From Alteromonadaceae bacterium Bs31 (lineage in GTDB: Bacteria > Pseudomonadota > Gammaproteobacteria > Pseudomonadales > Cellvibrionaceae), in the NCBI GenBank assembly GCA_900177435.1, contig FXAI01000008.1:176689-240688 (forward strand): a stretch of DNA of 64,000 nucleotides, in the 5' to 3' direction. Below, piece after piece: positions 34,935-43,584 of the stretch (its first letter is position 1; each line of letters begins with the position of its first letter). The notes under the pieces are model-generated. The model had not been told where the DNA came from. It saw only the letters and a list, made by a program, of their open reading frames with translations, and did no database searches. The position numbers and the translations under genes are program-made.

Positions 34935-37247
34935 ATGACTGGCTCACATACCGATATAAAATCCATAGTATTAATTGGAAATTACCTGCCCAGGCGTTGT
35001 GGTATAGCAACGTTTACAGCGGACCTGGAGCAGGCATTGTCCGGGCATAGCACCGACTATGAATGCTGGGCCGTAGCAATGAACGACAGGCCAGAGGGTT
35101 ATGCCTACCCAGATAAAATACGTTTCGAAATAAACCAAAAGCTACTGCGCGACTACAGCCTTGCGGCTGAATTTTTGAATATTAATAATGTTGATGTGGT
35201 TTGTGTGCAGCATGAGTACGGTATATTTGGCGGGCCTGCCGGTAGTCATATCTTGAAATTATTAGCTGACTTGCGCAAGCCTATTGTTACTACTCTACAT
35301 ACTGTCTTGGCGGAACCGGAGGATGAATATCGAGCGGTTATGATGCGTTTAGCTGGTTTATCCGATCGCCTTATTGTAATGAGCCAAAAAGCCATTGACC
35401 TGCTGCAAACAGTCTATGGCATCGATCCTCGGAAAATTTGCTATATCCCCCACGGTATACCGGATATGCCTTTTGTAGACCCAAGCTACTACAAAGAAAA
35501 ATTTGGTGTACTTGGTAAAAAAATGCTGTTGACCTTTGGCTTGCTCTCGCAAAACAAAGGTATCGAGTACGCGCTGCAGGCGCTACCTCGGGTGATTGAA
35601 CAATTTCCGGATATTGCCTATATCGTGCTGGGCGCTACGCACCCGCAGGTACTTAAAAACGAGGGTGAAGCTTATCGCTTGGGCCTGCAGCAGCAAGTGC
35701 AAAAACTTCACTTGGAAAAACATGTCTTTTTTCAAAACAGGTTTGTCAGTTTAAAAGAACTCACCGAGTATTTGTCAGCGGCGGACATATATATAACGCC
35801 CTACGATGACCCGGCGCAGATTACCTCTGGCACGCTGGCCTATGCCATGGGTACGGGCAAACCGGTAGTTTCAACGCCATACTGGTATGCAGAAGAAATG
35901 CTGGCGGAAGGGCGGGGTAAACTCGTGCCATTCAAAGATGCCGACGCAATGGGTGATGCGCTCATTGATTTACTGGCGAATGATGAAAAGCGCCATTCTA
36001 TTCGCAAGAACGCCTATGATTATTGCCGCGATGCCGTGTGGGAAAAAGTTGCCGAAAGATATTTGGCGGTATTTGATGAGGTGAAGGTTGAGCGAAGCCG
36101 AAAGCCTCGCCCACAACATTCTTCGTCTGCTTGTTTTGCTGAAACTGTTATTAGCCAGGAATTACCCATATTAAAACTGGATCACTTGCTGGCGATGACA
36201 GATGACGTAGGGGTTCTACAGCACGCCAAGTATGCAATCCCCGATCGGAACCACGGCTACTGTACCGATGACAACGCGCGGGCGCTAATCGTCGCTGCAG
36301 AAGCCCACAATTTACTGGTGGAACCACCTCAACGGTACGAGTTACTGTGCGATCGCTACCTTGCCTTTCTGTTGCATGCCTTTAATCCGGAGAGTGGCCG
36401 CTTCCGCAACTTTATGGGTTATGACCGTCGCTGGCAAGAAGCTGTCGGTTCGGAGGACTCTCATGGGCGTGCGCTTTGGAGCCTGGGCGCTGCTGTTAAT
36501 CTACTCAAGGACAGCCGCCAATTGCCCATGCTCTTTACTTTGTTCAAACAGGCCTTACCTGCAGTGGAAGCGCTCATCCCCTTGCGCTCTATGGCATTTT
36601 CTTTGGTGGGTATCCATGCTTACCTGGTGGCGGTTCCCGGCGATTCCGAGGCGCGGCGGGCGTGTGGCATTCTAGCCGAGCGGATTTACAAAGCCTTTCA
36701 GGATAACGCAACACAAGACTGGCCATGGCCTGAGTCTATGCTCACTTATGATAATGCCAGGTTAACTCAAGCCCTGATACTCGGCGGGCAAGTTATGCAA
36801 AACGCAGCCATGAGCGAGATGGGTCTACGCTCGCTAAGCTGGCTTTTTTCAATTCAATCCGAGAAGGGGCATTTTGTTCCTATAGGGAACAACGGCTGGT
36901 ATCGGCGGGGTGAGGCAAAAGCTCGATTTGCGCAACAACCCTTGGAGCCTCAGGGGATGATTGATGCCTGTATTGCCGCCTATGAATATAGTCAGGATAA
37001 AGAATGGCTCCATCGCACGATGATCGCGTTTAACTGGTTTCTCGGTCACAACGATCTAAATTTGCCCTTGTACGATGCCAAAACAGGGGGTTGTCGCGAT
37101 GGATTGGAGAGCGACGGCGCCAATGGTAATCAGGGAGCGGAATCTTCGCTTGCTTGGCTTATGTCCCTGGCAAGGTTGCACCGATTTTCTGCCAGCCAGG
37201 TGTTGGTCTCCAAAGCACCAAAAAACAAGGTAATGGCGGAGGTTTAG
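34935..37247 (+). CDS. GT4 glycosyltransferase fused to a C-terminal toroid-like domain
   Basis: A 770-residue cytoplasmic protein. Residues about 10-385 are a GT-B glycosyltransferase of family GT4: RRCGIATFTADLEQAL at the N-lobe, VCVQHEYGIFGGPAGSH, the acceptor-side IPHGIPDMPF, LLTFGLLSQNKGIEYALQAL, and the nucleotide-sugar segment YDDPAQITSGTLAYAMGTGK. Residues about 415-750 form an all-helical part with KYAIPDRNHGYCTDDNARAL and GSEDSHGRALWSLGAAV, resembling the (alpha/alpha)6 toroids of glycoside-active proteins. Such GT-toroid proteins are found beside GH130 genes in other bacteria. It starts the four-gene set; the next gene begins three bases after its stop. Donor and acceptor are unknown. 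Confidence 0.83.
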   Translation: MTGSHTDIKSIVLIGNYLPRRCGIATFTADLEQALSGHSTDYECWAVAMNDRPEGYAYPDKIRFEINQKLLRDYSLAAEFLNINNVDVVCVQHEYGIFGGPAGSHILKLLADLRKPIVTTLHTVLAEPEDEYRAVMMRLAGLSDRLIVMSQKAIDLLQTVYGIDPRKICYIPHGIPDMPFVDPSYYKEKFGVLGKKMLLTFGLLSQNKGIEYALQALPRVIEQFPDIAYIVLGATHPQVLKNEGEAYRLGLQQQVQKLHLEKHVFFQNRFVSLKELTEYLSAADIYITPYDDPAQITSGTLAYAMGTGKPVVSTPYWYAEEMLAEGRGKLVPFKDADAMGDALIDLLANDEKRHSIRKNAYDYCRDAVWEKVAERYLAVFDEVKVERSRKPRPQHSSSACFAETVISQELPILKLDHLLAMTDDVGVLQHAKYAIPDRNHGYCTDDNARALIVAAEAHNLLVEPPQRYELLCDRYLAFLLHAFNPESGRFRNFMGYDRRWQEAVGSEDSHGRALWSLGAAVNLLKDSRQLPMLFTLFKQALPAVEALIPLRSMAFSLVGIHAYLVAVPGDSEARRACGILAERIYKAFQDNATQDWPWPESMLTYDNARLTQALILGGQVMQNAAMSEMGLRSLSWLFSIQSEKGHFVPIGNNGWYRRGEAKARFAQQPLEPQGMIDACIAAYEYSQDKEWLHRTMIAFNWFLGHNDLNLPLYDAKTGGCRDGLESDGANGNQGAESSLAWLMSLARLHRFSASQVLVSKAPKNKVMAEV

Positions 37248-37250
37248 GGT

Positions 37251-38600
37251 ATGCGTATTGCCATGTTGTCCCCCATTGCCTGGCGCACGCCACCTCGACA
37301 CTATGGTCCATGGGAAAATGTGGTCTCATTGTTAACAGAAGGTTTGGTCAGCCGCGGTATCGACGTAACGCTTTATGCCTCGGGCGATTCTATTACCGGG
37401 GCCAGGCTTAAGTCCGTTTGCTTACGAGGCTATGAAGAAAATACCAAGGTTATTCCAAAGGTAGAGGAATGTTTACATATTTCCGAGTTGTTTGAGCAGG
37501 CTGAGGAATTTGATCTTATCCATAATCATTTTGATTTTCTGCCCTTAAGCTATTCCTCAATGACAACAACGCCTCTTATAACAACGATTCACGGATTTTC
37601 GTCACCGGCGATTTTACCCGTTTATAAAAAATACAATAATAAAGTGTTTTATATTTCGATTAGCGATGCGGATAGAGCGCCCAGCTTGGATTATTTGGCA
37701 ACAATTCACCATGGCATTAATCTTAGGCAATTCACCTATCAAGCCGAACCAGAAAATTACTTACTTTTCTTTGGTCGCATTCATCAGGATAAAGGTGCGC
37801 GGGAGGCTATTGAAATCGCATTGGCCTCGGGTATCAAGCTGTTAATGGCGGGAATTGTCCAAGATGAGAAATACTTCCAGCAGTTTGTTGTGCCGAAATT
37901 ACAGCCCGGTAAGGTAGAGTTTTTGGGCAGTGTCGGGCCAGACCGGCGTAATACCTTACTTGGTGGTGCAAAAGCACTGTTGCACCCTATTTATTTTAAC
38001 GAGCCTTTTGGGCTTTCGGTGGTTGAAGCTATGGCGTGTGGCACGCCGGTCATTGCCTTTAACCGTGGCAGCATGCCGGAGTTAATAGACAGTGGCAAAA
38101 ATGGTTTTTTAGTTGATGACGTAGATCAGGCCGTTGGCGCTGTGGCTCGTTTAAAGGACATTAGCCGCGGACACTGTCGACGGCATGTAGAACAGTTTTT
38201 CAGTGTTGAGCGTATGGTTGATGACTACATAAATGCCTACCAGCAGGTGATAGATAAAGCAGCGCCTAAATCGCATTACCCCTGGGGGTATCAGAAAACA
38301 CTAAGCGATAACAAAAAGTATTCCATAAAGGAAACGGTGATTTTTCCTGGAAAAGATTTTTCTCCCCAGAGCCATCCGCGGCGAGTTAAGCAGCTGGTGG
38401 TTGTCGAGGGCACTGCGGTCGCAAAAATTGGTGATCGCACCCTGTGCCTGGGTGATGGGCAGTCAGTTGATATACCGCACGGTGCCACCTACCGTATGGC
38501 TAACCCTTCAAGCAGAGACAATATGATTTATATTGAGACGCAAGCGGGTGGACATGCCGGTGAGCAAGGCGTAGAACAGTACAAAGAAGAAGTGTTCTAA
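37251..38600 (+). CDS. GT4 glycosyltransferase fused to a mannose-6-phosphate isomerase-like cupin
   Basis: A 449-residue protein. Residues 1-345 form a GT4-type transferase (AMLSPIAWRTPPRHYGPWEN, LIHNHFDFLPLSY, IHHGINLRQF, LLFFGRIHQDKGAREAIEIA, NEPFGLSVVEAMACGTPVIA). Residues about 355-445 resemble the cupin of type II mannose-6-phosphate isomerase/GMP proteins (YSIKETVIFPGKDFSPQSHP, QLVVVEGTAVAKIGDRTL, IPHGATYRMANPSS). The usual metal-binding His pair of that cupin looks altered (QSHPRRVKQL), so it may bind rather than isomerise sugars. GGAGG precedes the ATG. The fusion points to mannose chemistry shared with the GH130 genes that follow. Confidence 0.82.
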   Translation: MRIAMLSPIAWRTPPRHYGPWENVVSLLTEGLVSRGIDVTLYASGDSITGARLKSVCLRGYEENTKVIPKVEECLHISELFEQAEEFDLIHNHFDFLPLSYSSMTTTPLITTIHGFSSPAILPVYKKYNNKVFYISISDADRAPSLDYLATIHHGINLRQFTYQAEPENYLLFFGRIHQDKGAREAIEIALASGIKLLMAGIVQDEKYFQQFVVPKLQPGKVEFLGSVGPDRRNTLLGGAKALLHPIYFNEPFGLSVVEAMACGTPVIAFNRGSMPELIDSGKNGFLVDDVDQAVGAVARLKDISRGHCRRHVEQFFSVERMVDDYINAYQQVIDKAAPKSHYPWGYQKTLSDNKKYSIKETVIFPGKDFSPQSHPRRVKQLVVVEGTAVAKIGDRTLCLGDGQSVDIPHGATYRMANPSSRDNMIYIETQAGGHAGEQGVEQYKEEVF

Positions 38601-38672
38601 AGCGAAAGCTTTGCGAAAATATTATTAAGCCAGTTTTAATTTTATCAACTACCAGTGTCAGCAGGCCCTAGC

Positions 38673-39638
38673 ATGTTTACAAGAAAGGATACTACGCAGA
38701 AGAGAGAAGAAGGCATTGTCAAACGCTACGCGCGCAACCCTATTTTAACGCGTGATGATATTCCTTATCCGGTAGCAACCGTACACAATGCCGGCGTTGT
38801 AAAGCATAAGGGCCAGTATATTATGCTGTTTCGATCCCATCTGGATAATGGTCGGTCGATTATTGGCCGTGCGGACAGTTCGGATGGTTTTAAATTTAAG
38901 GCGCATGCTCAGCCATTTCTAAGTCCTGCCCTTGATGGCCCCTTTGCGGAGTATGAGCAGTATGGTGTAGAAGATTTACGTATATGCCCCTGTGAAAACA
39001 GCTATTTATTATGCTACAGCGCCTACTCTTCACACGGTGTGCGTATTGCGTTGGCGCGTACCGATGATTTCGAAACCGTTGAACGCATCGCTTTTATCAG
39101 TCAAGCGGATATGCGTAATGTTGTTATTTTTCCGGAAAAAATTGATGGTCGTTTTGTAAGGCTGGATCGCCCCCATTCAGAAATATCGCCTTGGTCAATT
39201 TGGATTTCTTACTCGCCGGATTTAATTCACTGGGGCGACTCCAGGCGAATACTTCAATCGCAAACCTATCATTGGGATGAAATGAAAATTGGGCCGGGTG
39301 CAGCGCCCATAAAAACGCCAAAGGGTTGGTTAAATATCTATCATGGTGTATTCCAAACGATGGCCGGAGCTGTTTACCGTCTAGGCGTAGCCTTACATGA
39401 TCTAAACGACCCAGCAAAAGTGCTCGCCGTTGGGGATCGCTGGATACTGCAACCAGAAGACCCCTGGGAAGTTACGGGCTATGTGCCCAATGTTGTTTTT
39501 AGTTGCGCTGCAGTACCTGAGGATGATGGAGAAATTAAGTTGTATTGGGGCGGGGCAGATACTGTAATGTGCGCCGGAACCACATCTGTTAATCAATTAC
39601 TGGAACATTGCATGAATTCACCCCGGCCTGCATTGTAA
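38673..39638 (+). CDS. GH130 family beta-mannoside phosphorylase/hydrolase, short form
   Basis: A 321-residue five-bladed beta-propeller of family GH130, whose members phosphorolyse or hydrolyse beta-mannosides (mannosyl-glucose, beta-1,2-mannosides and others). D101 in YGVEDLRI is the expected catalytic aspartate; NVVIFPEKIDGRFVRLDRP (family FPEK...RLDRP motif) and KIGPGAAPIKTPKGWLNIYHGV are further signatures. The frame opens at GTG 38655, but ATG 38673 is preferred. No signal peptide, so it acts in the cytoplasm, where phosphorolysis is usual. It is paired with a second, larger GH130 gene 91 bases downstream. Confidence 0.85.
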   Translation: MFTRKDTTQKREEGIVKRYARNPILTRDDIPYPVATVHNAGVVKHKGQYIMLFRSHLDNGRSIIGRADSSDGFKFKAHAQPFLSPALDGPFAEYEQYGVEDLRICPCENSYLLCYSAYSSHGVRIALARTDDFETVERIAFISQADMRNVVIFPEKIDGRFVRLDRPHSEISPWSIWISYSPDLIHWGDSRRILQSQTYHWDEMKIGPGAAPIKTPKGWLNIYHGVFQTMAGAVYRLGVALHDLNDPAKVLAVGDRWILQPEDPWEVTGYVPNVVFSCAAVPEDDGEIKLYWGGADTVMCAGTTSVNQLLEHCMNSPRPAL

Positions 39639-39729
39639 TTTGTATTTAAAAAATTATACATTGGACCCTGTTACAGGATCGGTGCACAAGGGCTTATAAA
39701 CTGAAAATGTTCAACTAAGAAGATTTACT

Positions 39730-41229
39730 ATGAGCGCAGTACCCAAGGTCCGCCGTCGAAAATGGAAGTTAAATCCCGACCCTTCGCGAGTAATCTGTCG
39801 TCTAAACATTCCTTATGGAAGCCCGCAACGAATAGAGCGGATTATCGCGAGAGTTCTCGCACTCTCGGAAGACAGCACTAAAAGACTTTTAGATAAAATA
39901 TGCTTGGACTTTTCCGACAGGCATAGGCATTTAAACGATATTCTGGAGCAACACTTCGAACTGGTTAAAAGCTATCTGCCTGAAGGGTATTTGTCTAAAA
40001 ATAATCTGTCGGAAAATAGAGTACTTAGCGATAGCCGCCGCTTGCTAATTGGTGCCTATTTTACGATGGAGTACTCGGTTGCCTCTGCAGCGCTGTTTAA
40101 TCCCTCGATTGTTAAGCATCCGGATCAAAGTGGTACCGAGCCCAATACCTTGCGATTTATCATGAGTTTGCGTGCTGTTGGGGAAGGGCATATATCATCT
40201 ATAGTTTTTAGCAGCGGTATACTTGGTGCCAGTGGTAATATTCTGTTTGATCCTGAGGGCGAGTACCTTGATGCCCCCAAACTGCATTTTAATGTGAGCA
40301 TTGATAAGCACTTGTTCGAATTAAAATTAGCAGAGATGCAAGCGGCAAATGAGATTACCGCGTACCTGCTTGATCAAATGCCAGAGCAGTTTTGTCTTAA
40401 TGAATTGCATACAAAAATCGAAGAGCTATCCCGCAGCGAGAGCTTTGATGATAAGAAAAAAACCTCAACTATCAGTAATATGAGCTGGTTGGCAAATTCA
40501 AATTACGAACTGGTCTTCCCGAAAGGGCTCGCCATTAGTGAGCGCGTGATATTCCCCACATCAGAAGATAACAGTCGCGGTATTGAGGATGCACGTTTCG
40601 TGCAGTTTTACCAGGATGATGGCGAATCAATATACTATGCAACCTATACTGCATACAATGGCTCGCGTATATTGCCGCAATTGATAGAAACCCGAAACTT
40701 TAAAGAGTTTAAAATAATTACCTTAAACGGCAGTGCTGTACAGAACAAGGGTATGGCCTTGTTTCCCCGAAAAATTAACGGTGAGTATGTAATGTTGTCG
40801 CGCCAGGACGGCGAGAATAACCACATCATGTATTCAGACAATATTCATTTTTGGCAAACATCATCTATTATTCAAGAGCCAAGCCGATCCTGGGAATTCT
40901 TCCAAATTGGTAATTGCGGTTCTCCCATGGAAACAAGTGAAGGATGGTTGGTGTTAACCCACGGTGTTGGACCGATGCGTGAATACACCATTAGCGCCAT
41001 ACTTCTCGATCTTGATAAGCCCAGCAAGGTAATTGCACGTTTAAAAAAACCACTCATAAGGCCGCACGAATATGAGCGCGAAGGTTATGTGCCGAACGTG
41101 GTTTATAGTTGCGGCGCCCTTATTCATAACGACGACCTTATTATTCCTTACGCCATGTCGGATATTAGCACCGGTATAGCGAGCGTTAATGTACGAGAAT
41201 TAATCGCCTCTATGGAGCGGGTTATGTGA
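39730..41229 (+). CDS. GH130 family protein, long form with N-terminal extension
   Basis: A 499-residue GH130 protein. About 150 N-terminal residues (VRRRKWKLNPDPSRVICRLN onward, largely helical) precede the beta-propeller (about 160-495). D287 in RGIEDARF aligns with the catalytic aspartate; ALFPRKINGEYVMLSRQDGE and FFQIGNCGSPMETSEGWLVL follow. Members with such extensions include beta-1,2-oligomannan phosphorylase-like and predicted hydrolase types. It is clearly different from the short GH130 gene upstream, suggesting either two steps or a heteromer. No signal peptide. Last gene of the set. The precise substrate is inferred from family only. Confidence 0.85.
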   Translation: MSAVPKVRRRKWKLNPDPSRVICRLNIPYGSPQRIERIIARVLALSEDSTKRLLDKICLDFSDRHRHLNDILEQHFELVKSYLPEGYLSKNNLSENRVLSDSRRLLIGAYFTMEYSVASAALFNPSIVKHPDQSGTEPNTLRFIMSLRAVGEGHISSIVFSSGILGASGNILFDPEGEYLDAPKLHFNVSIDKHLFELKLAEMQAANEITAYLLDQMPEQFCLNELHTKIEELSRSESFDDKKKTSTISNMSWLANSNYELVFPKGLAISERVIFPTSEDNSRGIEDARFVQFYQDDGESIYYATYTAYNGSRILPQLIETRNFKEFKIITLNGSAVQNKGMALFPRKINGEYVMLSRQDGENNHIMYSDNIHFWQTSSIIQEPSRSWEFFQIGNCGSPMETSEGWLVLTHGVGPMREYTISAILLDLDKPSKVIARLKKPLIRPHEYEREGYVPNVVYSCGALIHNDDLIIPYAMSDISTGIASVNVRELIASMERVM

Positions 41230-41406
41230 GAGCCGCGACGGCCTTCGAGCAACAAGCCCCGCTATGACAGCGCAGCAAAATAAGAAAATGCCAGCCTTAG
41301 CGCTATTTCCCCACACTTAGAAGAAGAGAGCAAAAGTCAATTGAGCTTTTGCTTGGTTTTACACGTATCATTTGCTCAAAAATAAGCAGAAGTGGGTGAG
41401 GGCATA

Positions 41407-42387
41407 ATGAACGTAGCCATTATTGGTGCCGGCATCGCCGGGCTCACTGCGGCGCGTGAGTTGAGGGAGCGAGGGGCTCAGGTCACTGTTTTCGAGAAAT
41501 CCCGCGGGCTTGGTGGCCGCCTGGCCACCAAACGTTTGCACTGGGGCCATGTGGATATTGGAGCCCAGTATTTCACCGCTCGAGATGAGCGTTTTAAAGC
41601 GCAGGTGGACCGGTGGATGGCACAAGGCTTTGTGGCGCGCTGGGAGTTTACGCCCCACGCGATTGACGCAAGAAAGGGGCTGGTGCGGCCCAAGGACAGT
41701 AGCATACGCTATGTGGGCACACCCAGTATGAATAGCCTTGCCCATGCCCTGGCCGATAAGGTGGAGGTCCGTTTCAACAGTCGTATACAGAGCCTCACCC
41801 AAAGCTCAGAAGGCTGGCGCGTTGAAATCTCTGATGGTGAGCCTGTCGATGATTGCTATGACTGGGTGGTGTTGAGCCTGCCAGCGGAGCAAAGTCAAAG
41901 TTTACTGGCTGACACGCCTATTGGGCATAAAATTCCCCAAGACATTCATCAAGCTTGTTGGGCTTTGGCACTGGCAACCTGTGGCGAAGTAGCGCCAGAG
42001 ATTCAGGGGATTTTCGGCGATGAGCTGGTGTCCTGGGTGTCACGTTTATCTGCACGGCCTCAACGAAATATTTCCAAGCCCTACGATGATCTGTGGATGC
42101 TGCACTTCGCTGGTGAATGGTCAGATACCAAAGGCAAGCACTTGCCAGACAATTTTACGCAGCTTGGTTTGGAGTGGCTTTCAGCTACGCTTAATAAACC
42201 GCTTAAGCTTGCGTACGCCTACCCGCATTACTGGCGCTACGCGCGAGTGAAGCCCGATAAAGTAAAGCCTGTGGTAATTGCAGATAAAACAAAGGGGCTC
42301 GCGGCAATTGGTGACTGGTCTGCAGGTGGCAGGGTAGAGGGAGCCTATTTATCTGCGCTGGATTTTGTTGATTATTTTTTCGATTAA
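41407..42387 (+). CDS. FAD-dependent oxidoreductase, renalase-like
   Basis: A 326-residue flavoprotein. The dinucleotide fold begins NVAIIGAGIAGLTAARELRE, with GGRLATKRL and a C-terminal AIGDWSAGGRVEGAYLSALD, the FAD-closing motif of amine-oxidase/renalase proteins. The frame opens at GTG 41392, but ATG 41407 has GAGGGC just upstream. It opens a group of genes that includes two photolyases, a context often found in marine bacteria. It may oxidise dihydronicotinamide isomers as bacterial renalases do, but the substrate is not shown. Confidence 0.82.
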   Translation: MNVAIIGAGIAGLTAARELRERGAQVTVFEKSRGLGGRLATKRLHWGHVDIGAQYFTARDERFKAQVDRWMAQGFVARWEFTPHAIDARKGLVRPKDSSIRYVGTPSMNSLAHALADKVEVRFNSRIQSLTQSSEGWRVEISDGEPVDDCYDWVVLSLPAEQSQSLLADTPIGHKIPQDIHQACWALALATCGEVAPEIQGIFGDELVSWVSRLSARPQRNISKPYDDLWMLHFAGEWSDTKGKHLPDNFTQLGLEWLSATLNKPLKLAYAYPHYWRYARVKPDKVKPVVIADKTKGLAAIGDWSAGGRVEGAYLSALDFVDYFFD

Positions 42388-42540
42388 GGCCGCGTGCTGT
42401 TGTAGCATAGCAGCACAGAGTAAACTCAGTGTGTACAGCAAGAATCTGTAGTGTCAACGAGCCTGCGTTTAGCTGGCGTAAGTGCTGGCGTAATAAACAA
42501 GGTATCAGGCAAAAACCGCTAAAAAGGTGAATAACACCGT

Positions 42541-43521
42541 ATGAATAACCCACATGTACAAGAGCAAGGCGAGCAGAGCAAGATTCCCATCGGTATCAGT
42601 AGTTGTCTGATCGGTGAGAAAGTGCGCTTCGATTCAGGCCACAAAAACAATACTTACATCACCAAAACACTGAACGAATATTTTCAGTTTAAGCCCTTTT
42701 GTCCAGAAGTGAGTATCGGCCTAGGTATTCCCAGAGAACCTATAAGGCTGGTTAGCGATGAGCTAGACGGAGAGGTTCGTTGTATCGGTACAAAAGACCC
42801 GGATCTCGATGTGACCGCAGAGCTAAGCTCCTGTGCAGAAAGCCAATTCCATTGGGTATCAGAGCTTAGTGGTTATATTTTTAAGAAAGACTCCCCAAGT
42901 TGCGGCATGGAGAGAGTGAAGGTTTACACTAAAAATAATCCTACGCGTTCAGGTGTTGGCGTTTACGCTTCTGCGATTTTGCAAGCCTTTCCCAATTTGC
43001 CTGTTGAAGAGGAAGGTCGCCTGGGTGATACCCGCTTGAGGGAAAATTTTATCAAGCGTGTGTTTATCTATAAGCGCTGGCAAGATCTAAATAAATCCCA
43101 GTGGAGTAAAAAATCGCTGGTAGATTTTCACGCTCGTCACAAACTTATCTTTATGAGTCATAACCAAACGAAAACACGAGAGCTGGGTCAACTGGTCAGT
43201 CAGCTGGGTAGTGTGGATTTACAGGATCTTTGCAGTCAATACATTACCGCAGTGACTGACATTCTCCGCAAGCCTACCAATACAAAAAACCATACTAATG
43301 TGCTCAAGCATATTCAGGGCTATTTAAAACGAAGCCTAGAAGTTGACGATAAAGCCGAGTTGGAACACACCATAGAGCAGTATAGGTTGGGTTATCTTCC
43401 CCTTATTGTGCCCATTACAATCTTGCGTCATCATTTTAGGAAGCACCCCGATCCGTATATAGAGCAGTCCTATTACATGCAGCCACACCCGCGTGAGCTC
43501 ATGTTACAAAATACACTGTAA
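42541..43521 (+). CDS. DUF523 and DUF1722 protein (YbgA-like)
   Basis: A 326-residue protein. The N-terminal DUF523 domain (about 15-160) has ISSCLIGEKVRFDSGHK, FKPFCPEVSIGLGIPREPIR and KKDSPSCGMERVKVY with conserved cysteines; the C-terminal DUF1722 domain (about 190-310) has FHARHKLIFMSHNQTKTREL. In Escherichia coli the DUF1722 gene ybgA is adjacent to phr (photolyase), and here the fusion is next to a photolyase gene (gap 63 bases). The link suggests a role in light-dependent repair or in the photolyase cofactor, but this is inference. Confidence 0.9.
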   Translation: MNNPHVQEQGEQSKIPIGISSCLIGEKVRFDSGHKNNTYITKTLNEYFQFKPFCPEVSIGLGIPREPIRLVSDELDGEVRCIGTKDPDLDVTAELSSCAESQFHWVSELSGYIFKKDSPSCGMERVKVYTKNNPTRSGVGVYASAILQAFPNLPVEEEGRLGDTRLRENFIKRVFIYKRWQDLNKSQWSKKSLVDFHARHKLIFMSHNQTKTRELGQLVSQLGSVDLQDLCSQYITAVTDILRKPTNTKNHTNVLKHIQGYLKRSLEVDDKAELEHTIEQYRLGYLPLIVPITILRHHFRKHPDPYIEQSYYMQPHPRELMLQNTL

Positions 43522-43584
43522 TAGCGATATTGACAGAATCCCTGGAAATTACGGTGACAGCAAAAGTACGGCGCAAGCAGGCTT

